A stretch of 64,000 nt of DNA, from the NCBI GenBank assembly GCA_000711775.1, contig ARYC01000140.1:62001-126000 (forward strand). Direction: 5' to 3'. The notes beneath the pieces were generated by a model. The model saw only the letters and a list, made by a program, of their open reading frames with translations. It did no database searches and was not told where the DNA came from. This document shows, piece after piece, positions 43,674 to 54,711 of the stretch. The translations under genes were made by a program, and so were the position numbers. Every line of letters starts with the position of its first letter. The stretch's first letter is position 1. This DNA is from Oxytricha trifallax (taxonomy: Eukaryota > Ciliophora > Spirotrichea > Sporadotrichida > Oxytrichidae).

Positions 43674-46271
43674 ATGAGAATCTCTAATTTACCCCTAAAT
43701 ACCAAGGAATTCAAATTCTTTGCACTTGCTTTGAGTTTTATTCTAAATATTTCTAATGGATTGAACTATAAAAGCTTCTAACCTGCTATTGATAATATCA
43801 ACAGCTGCATTTCATTATCCTCAACATAAATTACTGGTAAGTTTATTATAATTAGAAATGACTCTCTAGAATGTAAAATGATAAATTGCGGATAATTAGC
43901 ATCTCATAAATTTAAATCAAAATTATCTCCATTTTTTATGATAACTTAGTCATATTTTACCTATTTTTTCTTAATATAGTATTAAGCTGTGAAAGCAAAT
44001 ACTACATGCTCTTAAACTCAGAGCCAGAGTCATCATTCGTATCAATTAAAATATATAAAAAACATATAAAATCAAGCGAAAGATTTGGCCAGTATAAAGC
44101 AACAAGCGTATCACAGGGCAATGATCCCAGAAATTTGAATATTGTTGCGAACTCAACTCTTGCATTAACATTAAGCTATGATGAATAAAGTTAATAGTTT
44201 GTCTAGTAGTACCCTTACTAATTCTTTTTATATATTTTTAAACCTGTTTAACTTGACTTCAAACTCAAGCACGAACTTCAACATCACAAATAAAACTGTA
44301 TCTATGAAGGAATTTCATATTTAAAAAGAACAGGACTATGGTTTCATACTTCTTTCTAATAATAGTCTAATTTCTTTCTTTGTGAATTCTTCAAATAATG
44401 ATTCTTCCGCTAATTATTACTTGAAGCAATCTCAAAAGTTTGAATTGCCTGGATTAATATCGTATTAAATTGATCGTTAAAACGACTGCCTCTATTATGG
44501 CAATGGATCTCATATATTCAACGTAACTTTATCGCAACAAAATGTTAATGTGACGTAGTCAAACAAAACAGTTTTAACTACTCAAATTCAAATTAAATCC
44601 GATCTGATATTCCAGAAATTTCAGCACAGCTCTTTCATCATAAATAAACCATACTTTATGACTTCATGTGTTCAATGTAATAACTCTCTGGGAAGAGTTT
44701 AAGTTTTTAATTATGAGTCATAAATGTTAAACCCAAATGTCCCTATTGATAGCGAGAATGATTTTCCAAGACTATTTAATAAGAAAGTAGCAAATTTAAG
44801 TTCAGAGCAAATATTTAAAGTCATAGATATTTAAGGAAATATAAGTCAGTAAAATACAGGAATCGGTGAGTAAATTTATCTTCAGATTATGACCGAGAAA
44901 AGTATCAGGGTTTTGTTCTCTTCAAGGAGAAATCAAAGTACCGCTTCTAGGGAAATGAGATAAGTAGATATTAATGTTGCAAATAATACTTTCAACTTCA
45001 GGTATTAAATAGTAAATTCATTGAACTCTGGAGCAAACTTGAATTCATTAACTTTCAAGCAGGGATTCATGATAAATTTGTAAGAAGAATAAGTTCAAAA
45101 TGAATCTACAGCTGTCATCCAAATTGTTCCAACAATTAGATATTCCTAATAGTGCAATTATGATGAATCACTCTCATCGGATACTAACATATGCTCTAAA
45201 TGTCAGCAAAACTTTGGATCAACTAGTACTTAAGCTGCTTAATGTTCTAGTACTTGCAAAGATCTTGCCTTAACAAGTTAAAGTACATTCTTAATGTCAA
45301 TTGGATACGATTTATGCTACAATCCATTTGATCCTAATCTTGATTTTAATAAAGCATCCTAAAATCTTAATACTTAAAGCAGTAATAGTTCCTAGATTGA
45401 GAAAAGTAAGGCTATTGGCATTATAGTTGGGGTCTGCATTGGAGTCACAATCTTTTCCATATTGATTAGTTTACTAGCAGTGTATATAATATACAAGAAG
45501 TTTAAAAATGAGAAGCATCATAACTTGCCACTTGAGAGTGATTTCGACAACTTAAATTAAAATGGTTCTTCAAATTTTAAGAGTAATTATCCTGATGATC
45601 AAAATTGTGTTTTAAATAGTCAAAGAGGGTTAGTTGATAAAGCCAATTCCTCTGAAAATAGACTTAAGTTTGCAAATACTTAAAGTTAAAAATAAGTCAA
45701 CTTTGAAAATTAAAATCACAACCTATCATTTAAACATTAAGATAAATAAGAAGATAATCAAGCAGATGACCATAGTAAAACTTTAACTTTCATCTAAGAT
45801 GCTACTCTTTAACAGAACTCTCAGTTCGCCTCTTAACAAATGTCTACAACCTTAAACCCTACAGATTTGATTAAGCGCAAAGCTAACTACTAAACTCCAA
45901 GTCCCCTGATAAATAACTAGTTAGACTTAAATACCCAAGAGTCTTCAGATAAGCAGTCTAACTCACTATCAAATCACGAAAAACTACTAATGAGATTGGC
46001 TTAAACTAAAGTTTAACCAATGAGGTCAAATGTGAAATAAGAGTCCACTTAATAGCTTAAGAGGCAAGGCTTCGATCAATCTATTCTCACTGAACAAGAT
46101 GAATAAAATGATTAAACGATTAAGCAGGATATAAATATGGATGATGAAGCTAAAAGCGAAACTAATTCTAAATTAAATTAAATATAGTCAGATTAGGAAA
46201 AGTACAAATCTGGAAGTATAACCTATTTAAGTGGTAGTGTCTCATAATCTCATTTGTCTCAAACAGATTGA
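43674..46271 (+). CDS. Type I membrane protein with large ectodomain, unknown function
   Basis: ATG at 43674 with a signal peptide (FKFFALALSFILNISNG). Interruptions at about 43.84-43.98 kb and 44.20-44.24 kb split the 5' part (LSYDEQSQQFV then LFNLTSNSSTNFN). The ectodomain of about 500 residues is Asn/Ser/Thr-rich with many N-glycosylation sequons; Cys pairs cluster near CVQCN and NICSKCQQNFGSTSTQAAQC then SSTCKDL. One strong membrane helix, AIGIIVGVCIGVTIFSILIS, is followed by a basic stop-transfer and a cytoplasmic tail of about 270 Gln/Ser/Asn-rich residues. TGA at 46269-46271. It looks like a receptor or adhesion protein; no named domain recognised. Confidence 0.75.
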
Positions 46272-46400
46272 ATTTACTTATAATATATCAGTTAAAAATT
46301 AAGTTTATTGGTTTAACTTATAATTTCTTTTATTCAAATTAAAGCGAAGTAGAATACAAATTAATCAATTAAATTTATTAAAATAAAATTGATTTTGATA

Positions 46401-47543
46401 ATGGAAGACAAATAAAGCGATAATATTTTTGCGAAAAAAGAGTTTAACTCAAAATAAACATGGTAATTTTATCTAGAAATAAAATTTTCTATTTAAGGTA
46501 TGACTGTGAACAAAATAAGCATTATATTTTGGATGAGAAAACAGGAAGATAATTAGTTTGTGATCCTTAGGGAAATCTACCAACTAAATTTATCGCAAAT
46601 AAGTCAGGGTTCATGAGTTTTCAAGAGCGTTAACAACTCAGCTAATCTGTAAATTTATAACTATTTCCATTTCCTCTTAATCTTTTTCAACTTTCATTAC
46701 AATAAACTGCTTAATTAGCACTCTCAAATGAAATGCGATGTTCCATCTTCAAATCGAGCATATAGCAGTTAGAGGAATTACTTTACACCATAAAGTGATA
46801 AATTTGAGGGTTACTCGTAACTTCCCAGTTAATTAGTATCTCCCTACCAAAATCAATTAATGGATCGAGCCAGGTCTACTGAAAAGAAAATTTTCCATTA
46901 AAAGTAGAAGGAGGCTTTGAAATTAATCAACTCTGAGAGAATTTTGGCTGGAAGCATATAAAGCTATGCTTCTAAGACAATTTAGAATGCTGATTTTTTA
47001 TTTATATGATTTAATTTGCTAATATAGTGAATGAAAGATAGCTTGGTCAAGTCTAATAATAGCGGAGTACAATATCTTACTGGGCGTGCAAATGTTTTTG
47101 GTGCGACTACACCACTTACTTCAACAACAGCTTATCATGGATTCGATTAAAGCATGAAAACTTAAAACTCAAGCATTGAAAAGGCCAGACCTCAAACAGC
47201 TTCTAGACAGATAACATCAATAAAAAAGCCACTTTAATCATCCTCATTAAAAAATCCTATGACTCTCACTCAGACCTCCTTCTAAGATTTCAATAAGAGT
47301 AAAGTGCTTGAAGATCTGAACAAATTTACAATAAAATTTTAAGTAGCTAGAGATAAGAGGGTTTTGGCAGGATAAGCACCTAATCCTGAATCTAGAGAAG
47401 AGAAAAGCGTTAAATTTTTGACATAAGTTCTTAATAGAAACGAGAGTGGGAAAACAATTCACAGCAGACAGTTGTTTGCACCTAGCTAGAATGTCTTATT
47501 GAAAAGTAAGTAAAACTCATAACATAATAGTAATTTTTAGTGA
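46401..47543 (+). CDS. Ser/Gln-rich protein of unknown function
   Basis: ATG at 46401: MEDKQSDNIFAKKEFNSKQT. A 35-nt intron (GTAATT to TTTAAG) restores QTWYDCEQNKHYILDEKTGR, QLVCDPQGNLPTKFI, and a 71-nt intron (GTAAAT to AATTAG) joins LSQS to HSQMKCDVPSSNRAYSSQRN. A further interruption at about 46.99-47.03 kb precedes KDSLVKSNNSGVQYLTGRAN, FNKSKVLEDLNKFTIKFQVA and a basic Gln-rich tail ending in TGA 47541-47543. The first block with W-Y-D-E-T-G-R could be a small conserved fold, but I cannot name it. Confidence 0.65.
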
Positions 47544-48008
47544 AGCAAGCTGATATCAATTAAAGCTTATAATAGATTTAAAATAAATTTCTATTGTGTT
47601 TTCTATTTTAAGCAAGACAAGTCTATAAAGAAATCAAAGTTAATTTTTAAATTCAGTCCGTTCATCAACAATAAATAATCCCTAAAATATTCTAAATGCA
47701 TAATCATTAGAATTAAAGACATTTCATCTATATTTTTTGCTAATTTAAAGAACAAAAATTAATAAAGATTGAGGAAAAATGTAATACTTTCTTAATCGAT
47801 CAATATCCACTAACCTTCTTATATAAAATAGAAATTTCTAAATTAGAGAATTCCTGTAATTTATTTTAAGAATCATTTTTTTCTAAATAATAATGTTTTA
47901 AGAAATTATAAATAGATCAGTAAGAATTAAATAATAAAATATTCACTCTTCTAGCCATTTTAAAACAATAACTTAGGACCATTTATAATTTATTTTTAAG
48001 TTTTAGTA
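47544..48008. other. AT-rich intergenic stretch
   Basis: About 460 bp with no supported frame, between two plus-strand genes. Confidence 0.5.
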
Positions 48009-49003
48009 ATGTTTGAAAATAAGCAATCCTAGCAGGTTTTGTCAGCTTATTAATCACAGCAATTCCAACCTAATCAATTCAGTTCAAATAAAACTTTGAA
48101 TCCCCATAATTAAACGCAGTCTCAATTTTTGAAGTCATACTTAGGTGATGGAGGTTTCTCTACTACACATAAACTCAATCATACCTAACTAGCTGAGAAA
48201 ACTATGAGATCTTAGTGTCTCCAAGATTACTCAATTAAGACTAAGTATTTATAGTCAGTAAATCCATTTTTGTCAAAGAATTTAGACATACAAACTGATT
48301 TTGAATTTACAAAATATTAAGGGAGACCTATGTCGCCTTCTGACTCTCAAGGTGTTGCAATTTAAATAAAAAATTAATGAACTTTTCTTAGTTTTTTATA
48401 TTGCATCCCCTAAGAATGATCCAAGTAAAGTTTTAGGGAGATCTTAGCCAGCTGGTAAAAGTGCCCCTCCAGCCAAGGGTTAACAAGCAGCAAAAAAAGA
48501 GGAATAGCCTTTCGTAGGAGCAATAAAAGAACAAGGAATCTATCAAATTAAGGCAGATGAGGACATTGAGAGAGACCACTTAGATGCTTACACAGATAAT
48601 CAAAACTCACAATGGATTTCAATGGGTTTGAGGACTAAAACTAACTTTCATATGTCAGGGGAGAAGAATCAAAAAGAAGCTTAAGAGATGAGCTATATAC
48701 CTCCACCAGTTAAACCCATTAGATCTAACACAAAGGGCAGATTTAACATGCCAATCAATACTCCCTCTGAGCTGTTTGTAATCGATGTATATTTAATAGA
48801 ATGTAATTTCATTGATAAATTTGTAAATCGACAAATAATGGGAAAGAAAAGCAAATCCAGATTAATATGAGGAACACAAGAGAAGAGAGTTATGGGATAA
48901 GAGAATGCTGGAGAAAAAGAGAAACTAGAAAATACTCAAAGATAAACTTATAGAAGATCAAATGAAACATCAATCCATGTCACCACTTAAAAGGAAGATA
49001 TGA
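48009..49003 (+). CDS. Protein of unknown function with basic helical C-terminus, two IESs
   Basis: ATG at 48009: MFENKQSQQVLSAYQSQQF. After a Gln/Ser-rich start, IES 48355-48405 joins SDSQGVA to SPKNDPSKVLGRSQ. The middle has EQPFVGAIKEQGIYQIKADE and WISMGLRTKTNFHMSGEKNQ. IES 48780-48831 joins NTPSELFVID to KQWERKANPDQYEEHKRREL, followed by WDKRMLEKKRNQKILKDK and TGA at 49001-49003. The compact, conserved-looking core suggests a real family (possibly ciliary, by style of composition), but I do not recognise it. Both IES removals are needed to keep frame. Confidence 0.75.
48355..48405. other. IES, 5-bp pointer TTGCA
   Basis: TTGCA at 48355-48359 and 48401-48405. Removing 46 bp joins SQGVA to SPKND and removes an in-frame TGA. 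Confidence 0.85.
48780..48831. other. IES, 6-bp pointer AATCGA
   Basis: AATCGA at 48780-48785 and 48826-48831. Removing 46 bp joins ELFVID to KQWERKAN and keeps the frame into the C-terminus. Confidence 0.85.
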
Positions 49004-49109
49004 GTTTCTTTTTTTCATTTTTTGGATTTTCAAGAATTAGTTAAGGACTTAATTCAATTTTCCATTTTTACTTAATTTTCACATTATATGATAGAAATTT
49101 AATCATTAA

Positions 49110-49660
49110 AATTTTAGATAGAGGAATTTAAGATTATTAATAGGGTCAATTTTTTCTTCAAAATTTAAAGAATTCAAAAGGTATAGGTTAAATCGAAGCA
49201 TTTAATTCTTTAGTATCAAGCTTAAGATATCTTAAGAGCTACTCAACATTTGATATCAAATGCAACTAATTCTTTAGATGCATTCTAATAAAATCCATTA
49301 AATCCATTCATTGACTTCCATGCCGAATGAAAATTTTACTTCTTCCAGTACAAAGCAGTCTACTTCCCAGATCCACAAAGACATAAAATAATAATGATAA
49401 AAATCCATATAGAATTAGCGCTAAATCTAAAAAAATTCCTAGGGTGCCATAATTAGCTTCCTGAACCAAAATTTGTGGATAAAACCAAGTTACTAAGCTA
49501 ATAAAGAATAATGTTCTATTTCTTTCTAGAGTTAGACTAATTTCAAGTAGATTTCTTGAAATGCAATTTCATCAAAATAGAGTAAAGTTTGTAGAAGTAC
49601 TGGTCCTGGACGACTCTTAAAAGTTTAACTGGTTTTGAAAACAATGATTTTTCTTACTTA
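49110..49660 (+). CDS. Unresolved coding segments of an unknown gene
   Basis: Several plus-strand pieces read like protein but in changing frames: IEEFKIINRVNFFFKIQRIQ then, across a likely intron (GTATAG to CTTTAG), YQAQDILRATQHLISNATNS, LDAFQQNPLNPFIDFHAE and TGA near 49.33 kb; then DKNPYRISAKSKKIPRVPQ, then LPEPKFVDKTKLLSQQ and LDQFQVDFLKCNFIKIEQSL. Possibly MDSs of one or two genes with unlocated pointers. Boundaries are approximate and the product is unknown. Confidence 0.35.
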
Positions 49661-49842
49661 AATTATATCTTTTTTCAATTTAATATAGTTTCCATTAGCA
49701 GTTATTTAAATACTTATCCATTATTTCAATACATCCAAATATTAATACATAAAACCATTTCTATTTTTTGAAATGTGAAAATAATATAAATGCAAGTGAT
49801 TATAATTATAAATTTTTGAATTTAATTAAAAGACTTCTTAAA

Positions 49843-52800
49843 ATGTTTGACGACCTAGACGATTTACTGGACGACATCCCTACAAATAAGTCAAAGCCAT
49901 CTACTGGAAACTCTGGAAATAAGGCTCCTGCTTTGAGCGGGTTATCAAAAGCTAAGTCCGCATTCCCTTCGACAAAACAGAGGAAAGACGATGATGATGA
50001 CTTCGATTGGGGTGGAGATAATCAAAAAAGTAGCAATAATAATCTTGCAACTTCAAGTTAATTTATAGGATCAAAATTAGATATAAATCCATATTGTAAA
50101 AATCAATTATCTTATTACACTACCTATCTGTTAATTGAGTTTCGGTTTATCTAAAAGAGTAGGCTCTGCAATTGGTGAAAGAAAGGATAGTATTACGAAT
50201 CCACCACTTCCTCAAAATACAAGGATTTATAAGGGTTTAAATTGTTTGAAGTTTTTTATTCACTATGTATATATAGTTATTCAAAACCCTATTATTTAAT
50301 CATCAGCTACATTTGGAAAGGATAGCAGACTAGCAAAGAAAGAGGATGATGACTGGGGTGGCATGCTTGATGACTGGACTGAAGGAAATAAATCAAGAGT
50401 CAGTGGAAATGGTGGAGCTGCAGCTGGTAGTATAAGTATATATAACTAGTATAGATTCTTACAGTATAAATGGTATTTTACTTCCAAGCCTATGTATGGT
50501 ATTTCTAAAGACACAAGAGATGATGGAAGAAGCAGCATGGGATCAAATTATGCAGGTTTTGGTATTTTAGGAAAGCCAAAACCAGCTTCCAGTGGGAAAA
50601 AGAAGGACGATGATGATGATCTCCTAGACAATATTCTTGGAGATATTGAGGAGAAGAAGGGCATAGACAATACCAAGAAGTCTTCATATCAGAATGACTA
50701 AGATTTATTTGGTGGAGGTGGCAGTAACACTAGAGCAAGATCTAACACAGCTGGTGGAACTGGTTTCGGCTTTGGAGGTGCAAGTAAAAAGCAAGGGGCT
50801 GCTGATGCATGGGGAAGAGATACTTTTGATGATTTACAATTATCTAAGCTAGTATCTGTAATAATGTAATTTGTTATAGACGATATGGATGATAAGCCAA
50901 CTGCAGGAGCAGCTGCTCTCAGCAATAAAATGTCAGCTGACAAGAGAAAAGCTTTATTTGGAGTAGGTGGTAGCGGAACAGATGATAATAAAATACCTGC
51001 TTATGATCCAACATCCTCAAATAACAATCAGAGAAAGGGCAGATTCCAACAGCTTAATTAACAGCCGCAGAATAATTTAGCCGATTTGGAAGTGAAGCCT
51101 CAAAATACCAGTAAAAGCATGGGTAGACTTGGAGGTGCAAACAGCCATACAAATTACAATAACGGGGGTGATGACTATGACTACAATGACAATGGATCAG
51201 CTTACAATAGTCAAGATCACAACAACTTTGGAAATGCTGGTGGTTTCAATGCTTACCCTGGAGCAGGAGTATTCGGAGGGACAGTATCAAATGCCTCAGG
51301 GTAATAAGAGTCTTAAATTGATGTAATAGAGACACCTTTCTCCAGGTCAAGAACTTAAAGAAGAACAGCAGCTGGAGGGCCCCCAACTGGCAGACAAGCA
51401 AATTCACTGCAAAGACCTCAAACTGGGAACAATGATTTCGGCACTTTTGGTGGTAATTCAGTTAACAATCAACCATAGTTGAATTTCGATAGAGTATAAA
51501 CCTCTCCAGTAGGTAACATGTACAATTAGTAACCTATAAACCAATTTGGAGGAGCCTAGAATTAATTGCAGAGACCAGGCACTGGTAATTATTCAGGCAA
51601 GCCACCTAAGAAAGCCAATATTAACCACTAAAATAATGATTTAATGAGTGGTGGGGGCTTTGGATCTGGTGATGATAACATATTAGATCTGCTTGGAGAA
51701 TCAAAGGATAGAGGAAGTCACAGAGGAAGCTAGAATTCTATGATTGGTGGAAATAACAGAAACAAAATGAAAGGATCATTGGAGAACGATGATGAAGACG
51801 AGTCAGAGTACGAAGAGGAAGAAGATGAGGATGGTGACCACGATGATGATGAAGATGAGGATGACAGTGATGATTTTGGAGGATATGTGCCTTCTGCGAT
51901 AGGTAATGTCGTCTCTGCCAAGAAAAGTGCAAAGAAATCTAAGAAAAAGAAGAAGACTAAACTTTAATGAATTTATACTATCAGTATTCTTTAATAATTC
52001 GTGAATAAAAATGAAAAAATTTGAAGTTTAATCAGAAGCTGGAGAATAGTGGAACAGGGAAATAAGCATTCAAAAGTTAAGTATCAGCAGCAAATTCAAT
52101 AAATAATGATTTGAACAATTCAAACGAAAAAAGAGGAGGGTATGGAAACACTAACAATTCCGATATCGGTGAGGGCACTAACTTCAGAGGAGGGTATTAG
52201 ATGTCTCAAAATTTAAATAAGTTTGTTTTATACTTTTAATTCTAACTACAAGAACTAAAATCAGACTCCCTTTTTGGGTGGTGGTAATAGAAATTCTTCA
52301 ACTGGCAGCGTTAAAGGTGGAATCCAAAAGTAAAATTCCCCTCAGAAACAAGCCCCACTTCCTCCTCCCCCTGATGAAATCACTCTCCTAAAACGTCAAA
52401 TTGAGGAAGAGAGATAGAAGCAAAAAACTGAGGAATACCGCTAAAGGCAAGGAACTGACGAAGTAAGAGAGGATCATAAAAAGAACATGAAGCACTTAGA
52501 GGAAAAACACTCCCTTAAACTTAGTCTGTATAATGAAGAGAAGAGAAAGCTTATTGAGGAGATGAACAAAACTATCGAATTAGAGAAGGAAAAGTTCGGT
52601 AATTTGCACAAAATTGATGTGGATAATAGGGAAGTATAGTACAAGCGTAATCTTGAAAATCAAAAGAGATAGTACTGAGTTATTTTAGTATTTATCAGTA
52701 GTCGTTTTATAGTACGAAGATACACATGATACATTGAAAAAGCAGCTAGAATAACAAGTACAGCTGAACACATTTGCTCAAGAAATTTCAAGTTCTTCAG

Positions 52801-54487
52801 GAAACATAAACTAGTTAGTATAAAAGCTTTCTTCAGAGAAAGAATAAGAATTGAAAAGAAGGGAGGAAGCTTTGCTTCAAAGAGATATTCTTTTGCAAGA
52901 GAGAAGAAAAAAGCATGCTGAGAAAAAGGCTTAAATTGAGATGAGAAGGAAAAAACTTAACATTGACATGGACGATGTATAACAGAGAAATCAAGAGCAG
53001 CGCTTAATTTATGAGAAAGAGAAGAGCGACATATTAAATGACATTGACAAGATCGATAGTGAGCATCAATAGTAGGTGAGGGAATCTCGTAACAAGCAAA
53101 TCGAGATGGAAGTTGATACCAGAAGAACAAAGGCAGAGAGAGAAAAGCTTATCGTATTCTCAGATTAAGAAACCAAGGAAAGTTAGCAGAGGATGGAAGA
53201 ACTAGCAACAATGAAGAAAAAATATCAGCATCAAAAAGAAGAGTTCTAATCTGAGGCAGAACAACAGGAGAAAGATCTAAGAATGCGATTAAGAGATGCC
53301 AAGCAACTTCAGCTTGATGCTGCTGAGGATGAAAGAGAATTTACATTGAAAGAAAACGAATATGAATAGTAAAACAAGCAAGTCATGCTTGATAACGAGA
53401 AGCTAAAAGAACATCTTGATAAGTATTGCATAGATAGAGGGAATTTCGATCGAGACGCAATGAGAGTCAAAGAGTAGGCTGAACGTGACCAAATCGACTC
53501 TGAGAAAATAGGATTCTTCAAAGCCAATAAGGAGAGACTTCTAGATGATTTAAGAAGACTTAGAGAAGAACTTGAAAATGAAAGAGACAGTATAAAAGAG
53601 GACAGAGTCAAGATAGAACTTTTTAAGAATGACATAAAAACAAGATAGAAAACCATTGAAGCCTTGCGTTTTGAATTTATAAAAAATAACTAAGATAATG
53701 CCGTGCAATTTTTAGATGATGCAAAGGATATTGGGTTTTATAAAATTCAGAGATATGCAGGTGGTCCCTCTTTTTACCCCATTAACCCTCCAAGTAATTA
53801 TGAACCCAGAAAGGAAAATATGTCACCAAATACCAAATATGAATAGGCAAGACACATCGTTGAAAAAGCTAAAGTGAGTATAAACATTTAAGATAGTGCT
53901 CCAAGATTCAATTATGAAGATTACATGTCAAAACTTGTTTAAACATATTATAGTTTAAGTATTTCTCTTTATAAACATAATATTCTTTTGAAAACTCCGA
54001 GATAGATTAAATCTGAATGGTGGAGGTGCTACTTAAAAAGTTGGCACTACAGATTTCTAGATTTATATCTAAAGGGAAAGAGAAGCCTATATGAAAAGTT
54101 TGCATGAGTTTGAGAATGACCAGCCATTAATTTAATCACTCTCTTAATTCAGAAGATCTCATGCAGTAGACCTAGATCATCATGCAGATAATCATGATGC
54201 TTCCTTCAACTTTTTATTATCTATAAATTGATATATTAAAACTTAGGTTCTTTGTAAAATAGTGTTCATGATAAGAAAAGAATGACAGCTAATTTAGGTT
54301 TTAATTTATCATAAAAAGTTATAAATATCCATTGAATTTATTTTTTACAGTTGGTAATGGAATGTTAAACTCTTAAATGGGTAAATCTTCAGGTAATAGC
54401 TTACATTTCATCAGTAAAAATTTCTCCACCTCCCCTGTTGAGGAAGTAGGCAGAGATTAAGAAGAGAGCAGATTACATGTTTTGTGA
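49843..54487 (+). CDS. FBF1-like protein: acidic low-complexity N-terminus and long coiled coil, at least five IESs
   Basis: ATG at 49843: MFDDLDDLLDDIPTNKSK. Repeated short acidic motifs (DDDWGGMLDDW, DDDDLLDNILGDIEE, DNILDLLGE) in Gly/Asn/Ser-rich text, then an Asp/Glu run (51.79-51.88 kb) and a Lys cluster. After several IESs comes a Pro-rich hinge (QAPLPPPPDEITLLKRQIEE) and about 450 residues of near-continuous coiled coil (EMRRKKLNIDMDDVQQRNQE, ERLLDDLRRLREELENERDS) to about 53.7 kb, then GGPSFYPINPPSNYEPRK and a Ser-rich tail, TGA at 54485-54487. FDDLL-type repeats plus a C-terminal coiled coil resemble Fas-binding factor 1, a transition-fibre protein of cilia; this is a tentative match. 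Another coding-like piece at 54.57-54.65 kb may belong to it. Confidence 0.6.
50057..50136. other. IES, 7-bp pointer GTTAATT
   Basis: GTTAATT at 50057-50063 and 50130-50136. Removing 73 bp joins NNNLATSS to QLSFGLSKRVG in frame. Confidence 0.85.
50225..50298. other. IES, 5-bp pointer ATTTA
   Basis: ATTTA at 50225-50229 and 50294-50298. Removing 69 bp joins PLPQNTR to IQSSATFGKDS in frame. Confidence 0.8.
51949..52038. other. IES, pointer AGAAG, linking the acidic and coiled-coil halves
   Basis: AGAAG at about 51949-51953 and at 52034-52038. Removal joins the Lys cluster KKSKKKK to LENSGTGKQAFKSQ in frame and deletes the TGA at 51968-51970 that would otherwise end the protein. The left copy is in a GAA/AAG tract, so its exact position is ambiguous by 3 bp. 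Confidence 0.65.
52669..52715. other. IES, 7-bp pointer ATAGTAC
   Basis: ATAGTAC at 52669-52675 and 52709-52715. Removing 40 bp joins NLENQKRQY to EDTHDTLKKQ in frame and deletes an in-frame TGA. Confidence 0.88.
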
Positions 54488-54711
54488 AATTTTTATACTA
54501 TCAATATATTAATGCAAATTTATAAATATTGTTTAACTTATAAATTTACTTTAAATTAAGAAATTATTAATCATTCTGACCATCATTTCAAGTCTTAATT
54601 GAAAAGTTTCTGAGGAAGTGGAACTCCTGGTGGATATTATAGCATTAACAAAATGGAAATATAAATTAAAAATAAATTTAGACCACTAAATTAATTAAAT
54701 ATAAATTCAAA

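Noticed and set aside
51730..51932. Minus-strand Ser-rich and His-rich frames
   Set aside because: Antisense to the Asp/Glu repeat tract of the FBF1-like gene; composition is a by-product.
53309..53656. Minus-strand Ser/Leu-rich frame of 115 codons
   Set aside because: Antisense to coiled-coil coding sequence.
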